Assembly: GCF_024055665.1 (NCBI RefSeq)
Contig: NZ_JAMXMC010000018.1
Coordinates: 1-58,862 of the forward strand
Direction: 5' to 3'
DNA length: 58,862 nt
Source: Ideonella oryzae
GTDB lineage: Bacteria > Pseudomonadota > Gammaproteobacteria > Burkholderiales > Burkholderiaceae_C
Position numbers and translations under genes: made by a program. Under the pieces are notes generated by a model. It was given only the letters and a program-made list of their open reading frames with translations, was not told where the DNA came from and did no database searches. This document shows positions 1 through 11,799 of this stretch, one piece after another; position 1 is the first letter of the stretch; each line of letters begins with the position of its first letter.

Positions 1-1
1 C

Positions 2-85
2 CAGCGCACCGCCACCATCGACCCCGGCGACGGCATGACCTGGCGCGTGGGCTTCTCGCTGCTGCGCCACGTCGTCGACATCTGA
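2..85 (+). CDS. 3' end of an unidentified protein (partial)
   Basis: Reading from base 2, an open frame runs 27 codons to a TGA at 83-85 and ends in VVDI. The rest of the gene lies left of the window, so no family can be assigned. The frame has the high-GC third positions of the neighbours, and clpA converges on it from the right. A real gene end is plausible, but it rests on one short open stretch. Confidence 0.35.
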   Translation, partial: QRTATIDPGDGMTWRVGFSLLRHVVDI

Positions 86-145
86 TCGAACTTCGTCAAG
101 AGGGCCTTGGGGCCGCGCTTACGCTGATCCTGGGTTCGCCTGGAC

Positions 146-170
146 AAAAAAAGAGCACCCGAAGGTGCTC
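146..170 (-). terminator. Rho-independent terminator of clpA
   Basis: On the minus strand a 7-bp stem GAGCACC/GGTGCTC with a TTCG tetraloop is followed by seven T residues. It begins 18 bases after the clpA stop codon, so it should end the clpS-clpA transcript. Confidence 0.9.
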
Positions 171-188
171 TCTTGGCAGGCTGGAGCC

Positions 189-2494
<2,306 letters not shown>

Positions 2495-2498
<4 letters not shown>

Positions 2499-2851
2499 GC
2501 GGCCTCCATAATGCATTGAAGCGGATGTCCGGAGCGGCGTGCTGCAGCGAGCACCAGTTCGACCTTGGTCGCGGCAATGTCCTTGCTGAACACGCCACAC
2601 ACCGCACGCCCCTCATGGTGGATCTTCAACATGATTTGGGTGGCGGCCTCAAGATCAAGCCTGAAATATTCCTGCAGCACCATCACCACGAACTCCATCG
2701 GGGTGAAGTCGTCGTTCAGCATGACCACCTGGTACATGCGGGGAGGACGCGTACGCTGTGCCTTGCGCTCGGCCACGACCGAGCCCTGCCCGTCCTCGGG
2801 CTTGGGCGTCGAAGCCCCCCCAGGGGGCGAGGAAGGTCGGTTCGAAGGCAT
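2495..2851 (-). CDS. clpS: ATP-dependent Clp protease adaptor ClpS
   Basis: ClpS (118 aa) is the N-recognin that binds proteins with destabilising N-terminal residues and delivers them to ClpA. The core after residue 40 carries the family signature [17 protein letters not shown] and the helix containing MLKIHHEG. The first 35 residues are a proline- and serine-rich tail, as in other ClpS. The start at 2849-2851 (MPSNRP) fits the usual length; the frame extends upstream without family resemblance. Its stop overlaps the clpA start by 4 bases (ATGA), so the two are translationally coupled. A TATACT hexamer at 2858-2863 (minus strand) lies very close to the start codon, which would give an almost leaderless mRNA if used. 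Confidence 0.95.
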
Positions 2852-3007
2852 GAATTCAGTATAGCCACTTGATAGCCCGTTCACACTGGTAGGGAATGGT
2901 CCGCGGAACCAGCCTCTCTCAAGCCCCAAAAAGTGACACATTGCAAGCGCAGTTCGCATGCGCGTGACATCTCATCACCTTGCACGAAACCCAGGTACCT
3001 CAAGCGA

Positions 3008-3036
3008 TTGACACATGAGCGTCAAGTGCCAAAAAT
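3008..3036 (+). promoter_or_regulatory. Candidate sigma-70 promoter of the cold-shock gene
   Basis: A perfect -35 hexamer TTGACA at 3008-3013 is followed after 17 bases by AAAAAT at 3031-3036, a weak -10 match. The AT-rich leader that follows leads into a strong AAAGGAGG ribosome site at 3065-3072. The TTGAC is mirrored by GTCAA at 3021-3025, which may be chance. Confidence 0.45.
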
Positions 3037-3079
3037 TGTCATTAATAAAAGCCTGAAAAAGGCCAAAGGAGGAAATGCG

Positions 3080-3304
3080 ATGGAAGCCATTGGCACTGTG
3101 AAATGGTTCAACGACGCCAAGGGTTTTGGCTTCATCGAGCCGGAGAGCGGCGGGGGCGACGTGTTCGCCCACTTCTCCGCGATTCAGATGGATGGGTTCA
3201 GAACCCTGAAGCAAGGCGGGAAAGTGCGCTTCGAGCTCGTCCAAGGCCCCAAGGGACAGATGGCGCAGAACATCCGGCCGCTTGAAGAGCCGGTTCGTTC
3301 CTGA
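3080..3304 (+). CDS. cspA: Cold-shock domain protein (CspA family)
   Basis: A 74-residue single cold-shock domain that binds single-stranded nucleic acid and acts as an RNA chaperone. RNP1 is KGFGFI at residues 14-19 and RNP2 is DVFAHF at 27-32; the protein opens with the standard GTVKWFN. The start at 3080 lies 7 bases after the SD core GGAGG. An out-of-frame ATG at 3075 sits between the two. The frame is open upstream to 2933, but that part has no cold-shock similarity and lies 5' of the ribosome site. The gene is monocistronic, with a hairpin terminator 36 bases downstream. Which csp paralogue it is cannot be told from sequence alone. Confidence 0.95.
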   Translation: MEAIGTVKWFNDAKGFGFIEPESGGGDVFAHFSAIQMDGFRTLKQGGKVRFELVQGPKGQMAQNIRPLEEPVRS

Positions 3305-3340
3305 ACTGAGCAAGAAGCCCCACGCTCACCCCCAGAAGGC

Positions 3341-3377
3341 AAAAGCCCGGCACCGCTTGCGCGGCACCGGGCTTTTC
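3341..3377. terminator. Bidirectional terminator between csp and icd
   Basis: Stem AAAAGCCCGG/CCGGGCTTTT, extended inward by a CA/CA internal loop and CCGC/GCGG closed by TTGC. It has A runs on one side and T runs on the other, so it can stop transcription from both convergent genes. Confidence 0.85.
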
Positions 3378-3418
3378 TGTCTCTGGAGGAGGCCCGCCTT
3401 GTGGGCGGGCACACGAGA

Positions 3419-4672
<1,254 letters not shown>

Positions 4673-4797
4673 GTCGCTAGGCTCCAGGCGTCGTTATGAA
4701 AAGATGTTCCAGAGTCTGAAATTCTAGTTCAGACGGACTGTCTTTCGGCTGACGTTCGCACGCAAGATCCTGCAGATGCTGCAGTGGCACGAATCCA

Positions 4798-5499
4798 TCA
4801 GGAAATGCAGTAGGCGGCGACCCTCATCCAGAGGTCGTGACCCAGTGCCCACGCAGAGGCGGCGGTCAGGGCCACTCCAGACAGCCGGACCACCCAGGAC
4901 ATGACGCCAGCCTCGACCAGATTGGCACGCCCTCCCAGCCAGCGCACGAAAAGCGCCGGCACGGTCCCCAGCGCCACCGAGGACCCCAGAGCAAAGACCG
5001 TCATCACGGCAGCCCCGCCAACGGGCCCATTCGCCAGAGCGGCGACCACAAGCGCCGACTGGAGAAGACCGCAGGGCCAGGCGACCCACAGGGCGCCCAT
5101 GCCCAAGGCTTTGCCCGGCCCCCGAACGACCTGCCAGCCATCCGACATGGCGGTCGAGCGCAGCCCACCACGCCCGAGCCGGTCCAGCCAGGCCGGTTGC
5201 CGCCCGGTGAACATCAGCCAGATACCCAATGCGAGGGCCGCCATGTGCGCCAAGCCCCACAGGGGACGCAGCGCAGGGCTCAGCCGCCCGAGTTCGCCCA
5301 GCGCAGAGACGCTTGACGCAGCAAGCGCGCCCGCCGCGGCATACCCCAGCACCCGCCCCACATGGAAGCCGGCCCAGGCGGAACGACCACCGCCGCAAAC
5401 CCCCACCACCGCAGCGCTGGACGCACCACACATGGCCACGCAATGGACCGTACCCGCCAGCCCCATCATCAGGGCACTGAAGATCAACGCATAGTTCAC
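4798..5499 (-). CDS. TauE/SafE (DsbD_2-type) membrane protein next to hemN
   Basis: An integral membrane protein of 233 residues with about six hydrophobic segments. It opens with a helix carrying the motif HCVAMCG (residues 19-25), typical of the sulfite exporter TauE/SafE or cytochrome-c-biogenesis transmembrane (DsbD_2) family found beside cbb3 oxidase genes. A role in metal or thiol traffic for oxidase assembly is likely by context, but no substrate can be read from sequence. The start is a GTG at 5497-5499, two bases after the hemN stop and preceded by a short GAAGG. Spacing implies co-transcription with hemN. Confidence 0.8.
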   Translation of the reverse strand: MNYALIFSALMMGLAGTVHCVAMCGASSAAVVGVCGGGRSAWAGFHVGRVLGYAAAGALAASSVSALGELGRLSPALRPLWGLAHMAALALGIWLMFTGRQPAWLDRLGRGGLRSTAMSDGWQVVRGPGKALGMGALWVAWPCGLLQSALVVAALANGPVGGAAVMTVFALGSSVALGTVPALFVRWLGGRANLVEAGVMSWVVRLSGVALTAASAWALGHDLWMRVAAYCIS

Positions 5500-5501
5500 C
5501 T

Positions 5502-6911
5502 TCAGATGATGCGCGAGAAACGCTCCCTGACCTTGTCTGCCTGGAGATGTTTGTCAAAGGCCATGGCGATGGCTCGGACAAAGAACCAGCCGCGGGCCGT
5601 GACCTGAAGCGCCGCAGGCTCTCGCACGACAAGCCCCATGGCCTCGTAGGGCGCGAGGGACTCCAGCTCGGTCCGGAAGTACTCCGGCACCTTGATCAGG
5701 TGGGACAGCTCGATCGACTCGAACTCCAGACGCCCCTGGCACATCAGGGCCATGATGACCGCCCGCCGAAGCAGGTCGTCGCGCGTCAGCGCCAGCCCGC
5801 GGACGATCGGGAACTGCCCCTGGCGCACCGCGTCGTAGTACTCGGGCAAAGTTTTGGCATTCTGGCTGTAGGTCGCCCCCATGCGCCCGATGGCGGAGAC
5901 CCCCAGACCAATCAGATCGCAATCGGGCTGCGTGCTGTAGCCCTGGAAGTTCCGGTGCAGACGCCCCTGCCGCTTCGCAGCCGCCAGCGCGTCGCCAGGC
6001 AAGGCGAAGTGATCCATGCCGATGTAGGTGTACCCGTCGGACAGGAAGCCGGCGATCGCGCCGGACAGCATGGTCACCCGGTCCGCCGCACTCGGCAACT
6101 CCGCCGGATCGATGCGCCGCTGGGGTTTGAACCGCTGCGGCAGATGGGCGTAGGCATACAGGGCGATCCGATCCGGCCTCAACTCACCCACCAGGCGGAT
6201 GGTCTGAGCGAACGACTCCGGGTTCTGCTTGGGCAGGCCGTAGATCAGGTCGACATTGACGGATTCATATCCCAGCTCGCGCGCGCTGCGGACCAAGTCA
6301 CGAACGCTCTCGAACGACTGAACGCGGTGCACGGCCTTCTGAACCTCGGCATCGAAGTCCTGCACGCCGAAGCTCAGCCGGTTGAAGCCCAACTGCCGCC
6401 AAAAGGCCAGCCGCTCGGCAGAAGCGGTGCGAGGATCGACTTCGATGGAGATTTCCGCCCCCGGTGCCAGCTGAAACGCCCTGCGCAAGGACGCCATCAG
6501 ACGAGCCAACTCTTCATCGCTGAGAAAGGTGGGCGACCCGCCGCCCAGGTGGAGCTGTGACACCACCTGCGGCTCACCCAGTGTCTTGGCATGCAGGTCG
6601 ATCTCGAGATCCAGCGCGTCGAGATACTCGCCGGCACGCTCATGGTGCTTGGTAATGACCTTGTTGCAGGCGCAGTAGTAGCAGACCGACTCGCAGAAGG
6701 GGATGTGGATGTACAGGGACAGCGGAGGCTTGCCGCCCACCACCGCTCCCTCCGCACGCTGACGCAGGGCGCAGGCATAGTCATGCGCGGTGAACGCCTC
6801 CACGAACCGATCTGCTGTCGGATAGGAGGTGTAGCGGGGACCTGGAACGTCGAATTGCCGCAACAAGTCAACCGGCAGCTGCACATCGGCGGAGTCTGAG
6901 ATCTGAACCAT
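5502..6911 (-). CDS. hemN: Oxygen-independent coproporphyrinogen III oxidase
   Basis: A radical SAM enzyme (469 aa) of heme synthesis that converts coproporphyrinogen III to protoporphyrinogen IX without O2. The cluster motif is CESVCYYCAC, with Cys73, Cys77, Cys80 and the extra Cys82 typical of true HemN rather than HemW. A GGGSPT motif and a C-terminal HemN domain follow. The start at 6911 (MVQISDS) puts the conserved PGPRYTSYPTADRF near residue 23-36, as in HemN; the open frame upstream to 7010 is unlike the family. A near-consensus FNR box lies 34 bases upstream. The context with fnr and the cbb3 operon fits low-oxygen induction. Confidence 0.95.
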   Translation of the reverse strand: MVQISDSADVQLPVDLLRQFDVPGPRYTSYPTADRFVEAFTAHDYACALRQRAEGAVVGGKPPLSLYIHIPFCESVCYYCACNKVITKHHERAGEYLDALDLEIDLHAKTLGEPQVVSQLHLGGGSPTFLSDEELARLMASLRRAFQLAPGAEISIEVDPRTASAERLAFWRQLGFNRLSFGVQDFDAEVQKAVHRVQSFESVRDLVRSARELGYESVNVDLIYGLPKQNPESFAQTIRLVGELRPDRIALYAYAHLPQRFKPQRRIDPAELPSAADRVTMLSGAIAGFLSDGYTYIGMDHFALPGDALAAAKRQGRLHRNFQGYSTQPDCDLIGLGVSAIGRMGATYSQNAKTLPEYYDAVRQGQFPIVRGLALTRDDLLRRAVIMALMCQGRLEFESIELSHLIKVPEYFRTELESLAPYEAMGLVVREPAALQVTARGWFFVRAIAMAFDKHLQADKVRERFSRII

Positions 6912-6944
6912 GTCGCCATGGTGCCAGCGGCCCCACACCCGGTC

Positions 6945-6958
6945 TTGATTTGACTCAA
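6945..6958. promoter_or_regulatory. FNR/ANR box in the hemN-fnr divergent region
   Basis: TTGAT-TTGA-CTCAA matches the palindromic FNR consensus TTGAT-N4-ATCAA at 9 of 10 positions. It lies 34 bases before the hemN start and 112 before the fnr start. It could activate hemN, control fnr itself, or both. Confidence 0.75.
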
Positions 6959-7069
6959 GCAACCACAGATACTGATCGGGACAATTGCGCTCCTGCACCG
7001 GGGCTTCCATGGTGCGCCGTACCGTGCCCCATCGCGCAGCGAAGCGGGTGCTTCTTCCATAATGGGCCT

Positions 7070-7804
7070 ATGACCGACGCCACCCAATTGAAACCCGACG
7101 CGTTCAAGGTCGCGTGCTCCAGCTGCAATCTGCGCGAACTGTGCTTGCCCGTGGGACTTGCCCGTCCCGACCTGGAAAGACTCGATGCCCTGGTGGCCAC
7201 GCGCCGCAGCGTGGCACGTGGCGACATGCTGTTCCGTGCTGGAGATGCCTTCCAGTCTCTCTACGCTGTTCGTACCGGCTTCTTCAAGACCTGCGTGTCC
7301 TCCGAGGACGGTCGCGATCAGGTGACTGGTTTCCAGATGGCCGGGGAGTTGCTCGGGCTGGATGGCATCAGCAACGACCGCCACTCTTGCGACGCCGTGG
7401 CCCTGGAGGATTCCCAGGTCTGCATCATTCCCTACGGTCAGCTGGAGTCCCTGTCACGTGAGTTCACTGACCTTCAGCATCAGTTCCACAAGATCATGAG
7501 CCGCGAGATCGTTCGCGATCACGGCGTGATGCTGCTGCTGGGAAGCATGCGGGCCGAAGAGCGGCTGGCTGCCTTCCTGATGAACCTGACCCAGCGCCTG
7601 CAGGCACGAGGCTTCTCAGCCTCCTCGCTGATCCTGCGAATGACCCGGGAAGAGATCGGGAGCTACCTGGGGCTCAAACTTGAAACCGTCAGTCGCACGT
7701 TTTCGAAATTCCAGGACGATGGCCTGCTTGAGGTGAAGCAGCGCCATATCCGCATCATCGACCAAGACGGTCTTCAGCAGTTGATCAACGGCGCACACTG
7801 CTGA
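7070..7804 (+). CDS. fnr: FNR-type oxygen-sensing transcriptional regulator
   Basis: A CRP/FNR-family regulator (244 aa) that holds an O2-labile [4Fe-4S] cluster and activates anaerobic or microaerobic genes. Cysteines at 16, 19 and 25 (CSSCNLRELC) plus Cys118 (SQVCIIPY) match the four ligands of E. coli FNR. A cyclic-nucleotide-like beta barrel occupies the centre, and the C-terminal helix-turn-helix contains TREEIGSYLGLKLETVSR with the E..SR recognition pattern of FNR boxes. I chose the ATG at 7070 (MTDATQ); the longer frame from 6950 would run through the FNR box and adds no conserved sequence. It probably governs hemN and the cco genes. Confidence 0.95.
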   Translation: MTDATQLKPDAFKVACSSCNLRELCLPVGLARPDLERLDALVATRRSVARGDMLFRAGDAFQSLYAVRTGFFKTCVSSEDGRDQVTGFQMAGELLGLDGISNDRHSCDAVALEDSQVCIIPYGQLESLSREFTDLQHQFHKIMSREIVRDHGVMLLLGSMRAEERLAAFLMNLTQRLQARGFSASSLILRMTREEIGSYLGLKLETVSRTFSKFQDDGLLEVKQRHIRIIDQDGLQQLINGAHC

Positions 7805-7813
7805 AACACTCTA

Positions 7814-7845
7814 CGGCCCAAGCCATCGGGAGATCGCTTGGGCCG
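7814..7845. terminator. Hairpin between convergent fnr and the small membrane gene
   Basis: A perfect 10-bp inverted repeat, CGGCCCAAGC/GCTTGGGCCG, with a 12-base loop starts 9 bases after the fnr stop. There is no T tract, so termination efficiency is uncertain. Confidence 0.5.
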
Positions 7846-7863
7846 AGAGACATCGGCGATCCC

Positions 7864-8145
7864 TCAAGCAAGGTGCGCCACATCCTTGCGTTCAGAGTCC
7901 GTGCCCGGCGGCAAGCTCAGCAGCTGCGTCAGCGCTGCGGCAATGGAGATCACCGCCCAAAAGATGAGGAAGGTGGCGGAGTAGATCGCAGACAAGCTCC
8001 AGTCAACGCGGTCAGCGCCGAACCAGTGCAACTCGGCTGGATCCACCACGACGAAGACCAGCGCCTCAGCGACCCCAGCCATCAGAAAGGCTGGCCAAAG
8101 GACACACAGCGCCCTGACCGAGCACATGCGGGTGGATTCAGGCAT
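7864..8145 (-). CDS. Small two-helix membrane protein at the end of the cco operon
   Basis: A 93-residue protein with two clear hydrophobic segments (about residues 10-35 and 53-75) separated by a short polar loop, and a charged C-terminus. I do not recognise a named family. The start at 8145 is supported by a strong GGAGGAG ribosome site 8 bases upstream. It is the last gene of the leftward cco series, 70 bases after ccoH, so a minor role in oxidase assembly or regulation is possible by position only. Confidence 0.7.
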   Translation of the reverse strand: MPESTRMCSVRALCVLWPAFLMAGVAEALVFVVVDPAELHWFGADRVDWSLSAIYSATFLIFWAVISIAAALTQLLSLPPGTDSERKDVAHLA

Positions 8146-8215
8146 GGCAACACTCCTCCCAAACAGGGTTGAAGGACACCTGGTTGCCGTGGCGGGGCAT
8201 CACAGCCCCTCAAAT

Positions 8216-8497
8216 TCAAGGTTCCTGCTTCGGCGTCGCCGCATGGTTGCGGGCGGCAAGCGCGGGCGTCATGCTATCCACCCCATCATGAACCTCGGAA
8301 GCCCCACCCGACTCATCCTTCAGCAGCACAGGATCGGCGCCCCGAACAGCCACCACGGCAGAGATGATGCTGGCGACCACCACCGCCAGGGGGCCGGAGA
8401 TCACCAGCCACACCATGGGGTGACGCCACCACGGCTTTTGCGAATCCTGAGCCTGAGGCGCAACACTGACAACAGGGGAAACTTCGGATGCCGACAT
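8216..8497 (-). CDS. ccoH: Short FixH/CcoH-like protein
   Basis: A membrane-anchored protein (93 aa) related to CcoH/FixH, which helps cbb3 oxidase assemble. A polar N-terminus of about 22 residues is followed by KPWWRHPMVWLVISGPL and one transmembrane helix, then AVRGADPVL, the opening typical of FixH proteins. The periplasmic FixH domain usually found after this point is almost absent: only about 40 polar residues follow, so this is a short version. The start at 8497 follows a good GAGGAAT ribosome site. It lies 22 bases after ccoG. Confidence 0.75.
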   Translation of the reverse strand: MSASEVSPVVSVAPQAQDSQKPWWRHPMVWLVISGPLAVVVASIISAVVAVRGADPVLLKDESGGASEVHDGVDSMTPALAARNHAATPKQEP

Positions 8498-8519
8498 GTC
8501 TGAATTCCTCAAATGGCGC

Positions 8520-9992
8520 TCAACGGGGCACCATGAAGGTGGATTTCTCCTCCACCAGAACAGGGTGCGTCTTGTCGTCATGCGCCAAGCGCTCGACGTC
8601 AAACTGGATGCTGTGCATGCCGTTGCCCACCTGCTGTGCCGCCTCAAAGGGGATCTGCGCGCTCACGGTGATCCACCGTGCCTCGGCAGGGTCAAGTTCG
8701 AACGCAGCGGGCCCGGCAATCATGATTCCCGGCAGGCCGCGAACAGCAAGCTGGTACTTCTGCTTCTCTTCCGCGGAGTTCATGATCTGGATGCGGTAGA
8801 CATTCTCGACACGACCATCGTCAACGATGCGTGCCAGAGAAGCGCGATCCCGCACGACATCCACGCGGAAGGGGCTACGCAGATAAATGCTCAGCACGAA
8901 TGCAGAAACGATAGCGATCAGAATCGCCGTATAGATCAATACACGTGGGCGGAGTATGCGTCGAATCATCGACCCTCGATCCAGGTGCTGATCCAGACCA
9001 TTTTCGGTCGCGTAGCGGATCAAGCCCTGCTGGTACCCCATCTTGTCCATGATGCCATTGCAGACATCGATACAGGCCGCGCAACCGATGCACTCGTACT
9101 GCAGTCCCTTGCGAATGTCGATGCCCGTGGGACACACCTGCACACACAGCCCGCAGTCGACACAAGAGCCCAACCCCAGCTTGGCGGGATCGGCCTTCTT
9201 GGAGCGCGCACCACGGGGCTCACCACGCTCCGTGTCATAGCTGATGATCAGCGTATCCCGGTCGAACATCACGCTCTGGAACCGGGCATAGGGGCACATG
9301 TACTTGCAGACCTGCTCGCGCATGTAGCCTGCATTGCCGTACGTGGCAAAGCCGTAGAACAGGACCCAGAACCATTCCCAGGGCCCGAAACTCAGTGTCA
9401 GCGCCTCATGACCCAGCACACGGATCGGGGTGAAGTAGCCCACGAAAGTGAAGCCCGTCCACAGGCCGAAAACGATCCAAGCGATCTGCTTGCCACTTCT
9501 GCGCAGCAGCCGCTCCAAGGTCCAGGGCCCCTGATCCAGGCGCATGCGCTGGGCACGGTCCCCTTCGAACTTCTGTTCGAACCACATGTAGATCTCGGTG
9601 TAGACCGTCTGGGGACAGGCGTAACCACACCAGAGCCGCCCTGCCACCGCCGTGAAGAGAAACAGGCTGTAGGCAGAAACAATCAAAAGACCCGTCAGAT
9701 ATATGAAATCCTGAGGGTAAAGAACCATCCCGAAGATATAGAACCTGCGGGCACCCAAGTCGAACAAAATCGCTTGGCGGTCATTCCAACTCAACCAGGG
9801 CAGTCCATAAAACAGAATCTGCGTGAGCCAGACCAATCCCCAACGCCAGGTGGCAAACCACCCCGTGACGCTGCGGGCATAGATTTTCCGAGACTTCTGG
9901 TAAAGCGATACCACCTCCGCCACACTGTCTTTGCCAGTCTCTGGCGCTTGCCCAACGGGAGAAGAAGAAATAGGGGTGGTGGTATCGCTCAT
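8520..9992 (-). CDS. ccoG: Cytochrome c oxidase accessory protein CcoG (RdxA/FixG)
   Basis: A membrane iron-sulfur protein (490 aa) required for cbb3 oxidase maturation, proposed to reduce copper for CcoN. Several transmembrane helices fill the first half, including the GRLWCGYACPQTVYTE region and CKYMCPYARFQ. A ferredoxin-like segment then has two [4Fe-4S] motifs, CVDCGLCVQVCPTGIDI and CIGCAACIDVC. Another helix and a C-terminal Ig-like FixG domain close the protein. Length is normal. It starts 14 bases after the ccoP stop, within the operon. Confidence 0.96.
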   Translation of the reverse strand: MSDTTTPISSSPVGQAPETGKDSVAEVVSLYQKSRKIYARSVTGWFATWRWGLVWLTQILFYGLPWLSWNDRQAILFDLGARRFYIFGMVLYPQDFIYLTGLLIVSAYSLFLFTAVAGRLWCGYACPQTVYTEIYMWFEQKFEGDRAQRMRLDQGPWTLERLLRRSGKQIAWIVFGLWTGFTFVGYFTPIRVLGHEALTLSFGPWEWFWVLFYGFATYGNAGYMREQVCKYMCPYARFQSVMFDRDTLIISYDTERGEPRGARSKKADPAKLGLGSCVDCGLCVQVCPTGIDIRKGLQYECIGCAACIDVCNGIMDKMGYQQGLIRYATENGLDQHLDRGSMIRRILRPRVLIYTAILIAIVSAFVLSIYLRSPFRVDVVRDRASLARIVDDGRVENVYRIQIMNSAEEKQKYQLAVRGLPGIMIAGPAAFELDPAEARWITVSAQIPFEAAQQVGNGMHSIQFDVERLAHDDKTHPVLVEEKSTFMVPR

Positions 9993-10006
9993 GCTGTTAC
10001 TTTAGC

Positions 10007-10924
10007 TCACTGAGCTGCGACCTTCGTGTTCTGAGACAAATTCCAGACGTAGGCCGTCAGCACCTTGATCTGCTCAGGGGTGAAACGCTGCCCTTGCGGC
10101 GGCATCACATTGGTCTTGCCGTGGTTGACCATGGCCATCACGGCATCTTCACCCCAGCCATGCAGCCAGATCTTGTCGGTCAGATTGGGTGCTCCCACCA
10201 CCGGGTTGCCCTTGCCTTCCGGACCATGGCAGGCCGCACAGACCACGAACTTGGGCTTGCCCAGTTGAGCCGCCACCGAGTTATTGGGGCTGCCCGACAG
10301 GCTCAGCGCATAGTTGGCCACATTGCGCACATCCTCGGGGGTGCCCACCGCGGGCGCCATCACCGGCATCACGCCCTGGCGACCGTTGATGATGGTCTTC
10401 TCGATGTACTCGGGGCTGCCGTCGCCGCCCAGCCAGTCCTTGTCGGTCAGGTTGGGAAAGCCCTTGCTGCCGCGAGCATCCGCGCCGTGGCATTGCGCGC
10501 AGTTGTTGACGAACAGGCGCTCGCCAATCGCCATCGCCTGCGGATTCTTGGCCAGATCGGCGGCAGCCAGGTTGGCGAAGCTGGCGTACACCGGCGCCAT
10601 GGTGGCGCGCGCCTTCTCGTTCTCAGCCTGCAATTGCCCCACGGCCGTCCACTGCAGCGTGCCCTTGCTTGAGCCCAAGCCGGGGTAGAGCGCCAGGTAC
10701 ACCGCGGCAAACACCACGGTGATCACAAACAAGCCCATCCACCAGCGAGGCAGCGGGTTGTTCATCTCCTTGAGGTCCTCGTCCCAGACGTGGCCCGTGC
10801 TGTTGTCTTCGGCCATCACCTTCCGGCGGCTGGCGATGATCAGCAAAGCCAGGCAGAAGACGAGACCCCCAATCACGATGGCCGCGATGTAAACGGACCA
10901 TCCGATGTTGAAAAAGTCACTCAT
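10007..10924 (-). CDS. ccoP: cbb3-type cytochrome c oxidase diheme subunit III (CcoP)
   Basis: Subunit III (305 aa) passes electrons from soluble cytochromes to CcoO. It is anchored by two N-terminal helices (about residues 8-32 and 62-82), the long type of CcoP. The periplasmic part has two c-type heme sites, CAQCH at 142-146 and CAACH at 229-233, each followed by a PNLTDK motif and a downstream methionine-containing MP segment (VMPVMAP, VMPPQG). The N-terminus MSDFFNIGWSVYI is typical. It lies 43 bases after ccoQ. Confidence 0.97.
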   Translation of the reverse strand: MSDFFNIGWSVYIAAIVIGGLVFCLALLIIASRRKVMAEDNSTGHVWDEDLKEMNNPLPRWWMGLFVITVVFAAVYLALYPGLGSSKGTLQWTAVGQLQAENEKARATMAPVYASFANLAAADLAKNPQAMAIGERLFVNNCAQCHGADARGSKGFPNLTDKDWLGGDGSPEYIEKTIINGRQGVMPVMAPAVGTPEDVRNVANYALSLSGSPNNSVAAQLGKPKFVVCAACHGPEGKGNPVVGAPNLTDKIWLHGWGEDAVMAMVNHGKTNVMPPQGQRFTPEQIKVLTAYVWNLSQNTKVAAQ

Positions 10925-10967
10925 TCCATTCTCCAGTGGCGGAGGCGGTCGCCCGCCCCTTCACACA

Positions 10968-11141
10968 TCATTTGTGGGTGGACGTCGAGCCGGGCGCGTC
11001 GTCATCCAGGAATGGCAGTTGGGCCGCTTCGTCGAAGGCGGACTGACGCCGCCGACTCCAGGTCCACACCATCAGCCCGATGAACAGCAGCAAGGACACG
11101 AGGGTCACGATGCTGCGCAGCGAGTTCAGATCAATCGACAT
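10968..11141 (-). CDS. ccoQ: cbb3-type oxidase subunit IV (CcoQ/FixQ)
   Basis: A 57-residue single-helix subunit that stabilises the cbb3 complex. Translating the minus strand from the ATG at 11141 gives MSIDLNSLRS, one hydrophobic helix (about residues 11-26, ending MVWTWSRRR), then FDEAAQLPF and an acidic tail before the TGA at 10968. The helix followed by WSRRR and F.EAA..PF is the CcoQ pattern. A good AAGGAG ribosome site lies about 10 bases upstream. It sits in its standard place between ccoO and ccoP. Confidence 0.93.
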   Translation of the reverse strand: MSIDLNSLRSIVTLVSLLLFIGLMVWTWSRRRQSAFDEAAQLPFLDDDAPGSTSTHK

Positions 11142-11159
11142 GCTCTCGGCTCCTTGTCA

Positions 11160-11780
11160 TCACTTGCGGGCGGTGCCCAGGACCTGCAGATAGGCCACCA
11201 GGGCGTCCATCTCGGTCTTGCCCTTGACCTCTTCGCCGGCAGCGCCGATCTCAGCCTCGGTGTAGGGCACGCCCACCTTGCTCAGGGCAGCCATCTTGGG
11301 GCCGATGGCGGCCGGATCCAACTGGTTGTTGTTGAGCCAGGGGAAGGACGGCATGTTGGACTCAGGCACCACATCACGCGGATTGTTCAGGTGCACACGA
11401 TGCCATTCGTCGCTGTAGCGACCACCCACGCGCTGCAGATCCGGACCCGTGCGCTTGCTGCCCCACTGGAACGGGTGGTCGTAGACGAACTCGCCAGCGA
11501 CCGAGTACGGGCCATAGCGCAGGGTCTCTGCACGGAAGGGACGCACCATCTGCGAGTGGCAGTTGTAGCAACCCTCGCGGAGGTAGATGTCCCGGCCAGC
11601 CAGCTGCAGCGGGGTGTAGGGCTTGAGGCCCGGCACCGGCTGGGTGGTGGAATGCTGGAAGAACAGGGGGACGATCTCGACCAGACCACCGAACGCCACG
11701 GCGATCAGGATCAGGACGATCATCAGGAAGTTACTGGTCTCGATCTTCTCGTGACCAGATGGCTTGTGTTGGCTCGCCAT
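11160..11780 (-). CDS. ccoO: cbb3-type cytochrome c oxidase monoheme subunit II (CcoO)
   Basis: Subunit II (206 aa) carries electrons from CcoP to the CcoN active site. One N-terminal transmembrane helix (about 18-41) is followed by a periplasmic cytochrome c domain with the heme site [12 protein letters not shown] at 71-82. RYGPYS, the W[14 protein letters not shown] segment and the C-terminal YLQVLG are characteristic. The start at 11780 ([10 protein letters not shown]) gives the standard length; the frame upstream to 11849 overlaps ccoN and is discarded. It starts 19 bases after the ccoN stop. Confidence 0.97.
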   Translation of the reverse strand: MASQHKPSGHEKIETSNFLMIVLILIAVAFGGLVEIVPLFFQHSTTQPVPGLKPYTPLQLAGRDIYLREGCYNCHSQMVRPFRAETLRYGPYSVAGEFVYDHPFQWGSKRTGPDLQRVGGRYSDEWHRVHLNNPRDVVPESNMPSFPWLNNNQLDPAAIGPKMAALSKVGVPYTEAEIGAAGEEVKGKTEMDALVAYLQVLGTARK

Positions 11781-11799
11781 GTGTTGTTCTCCTTCAAAC

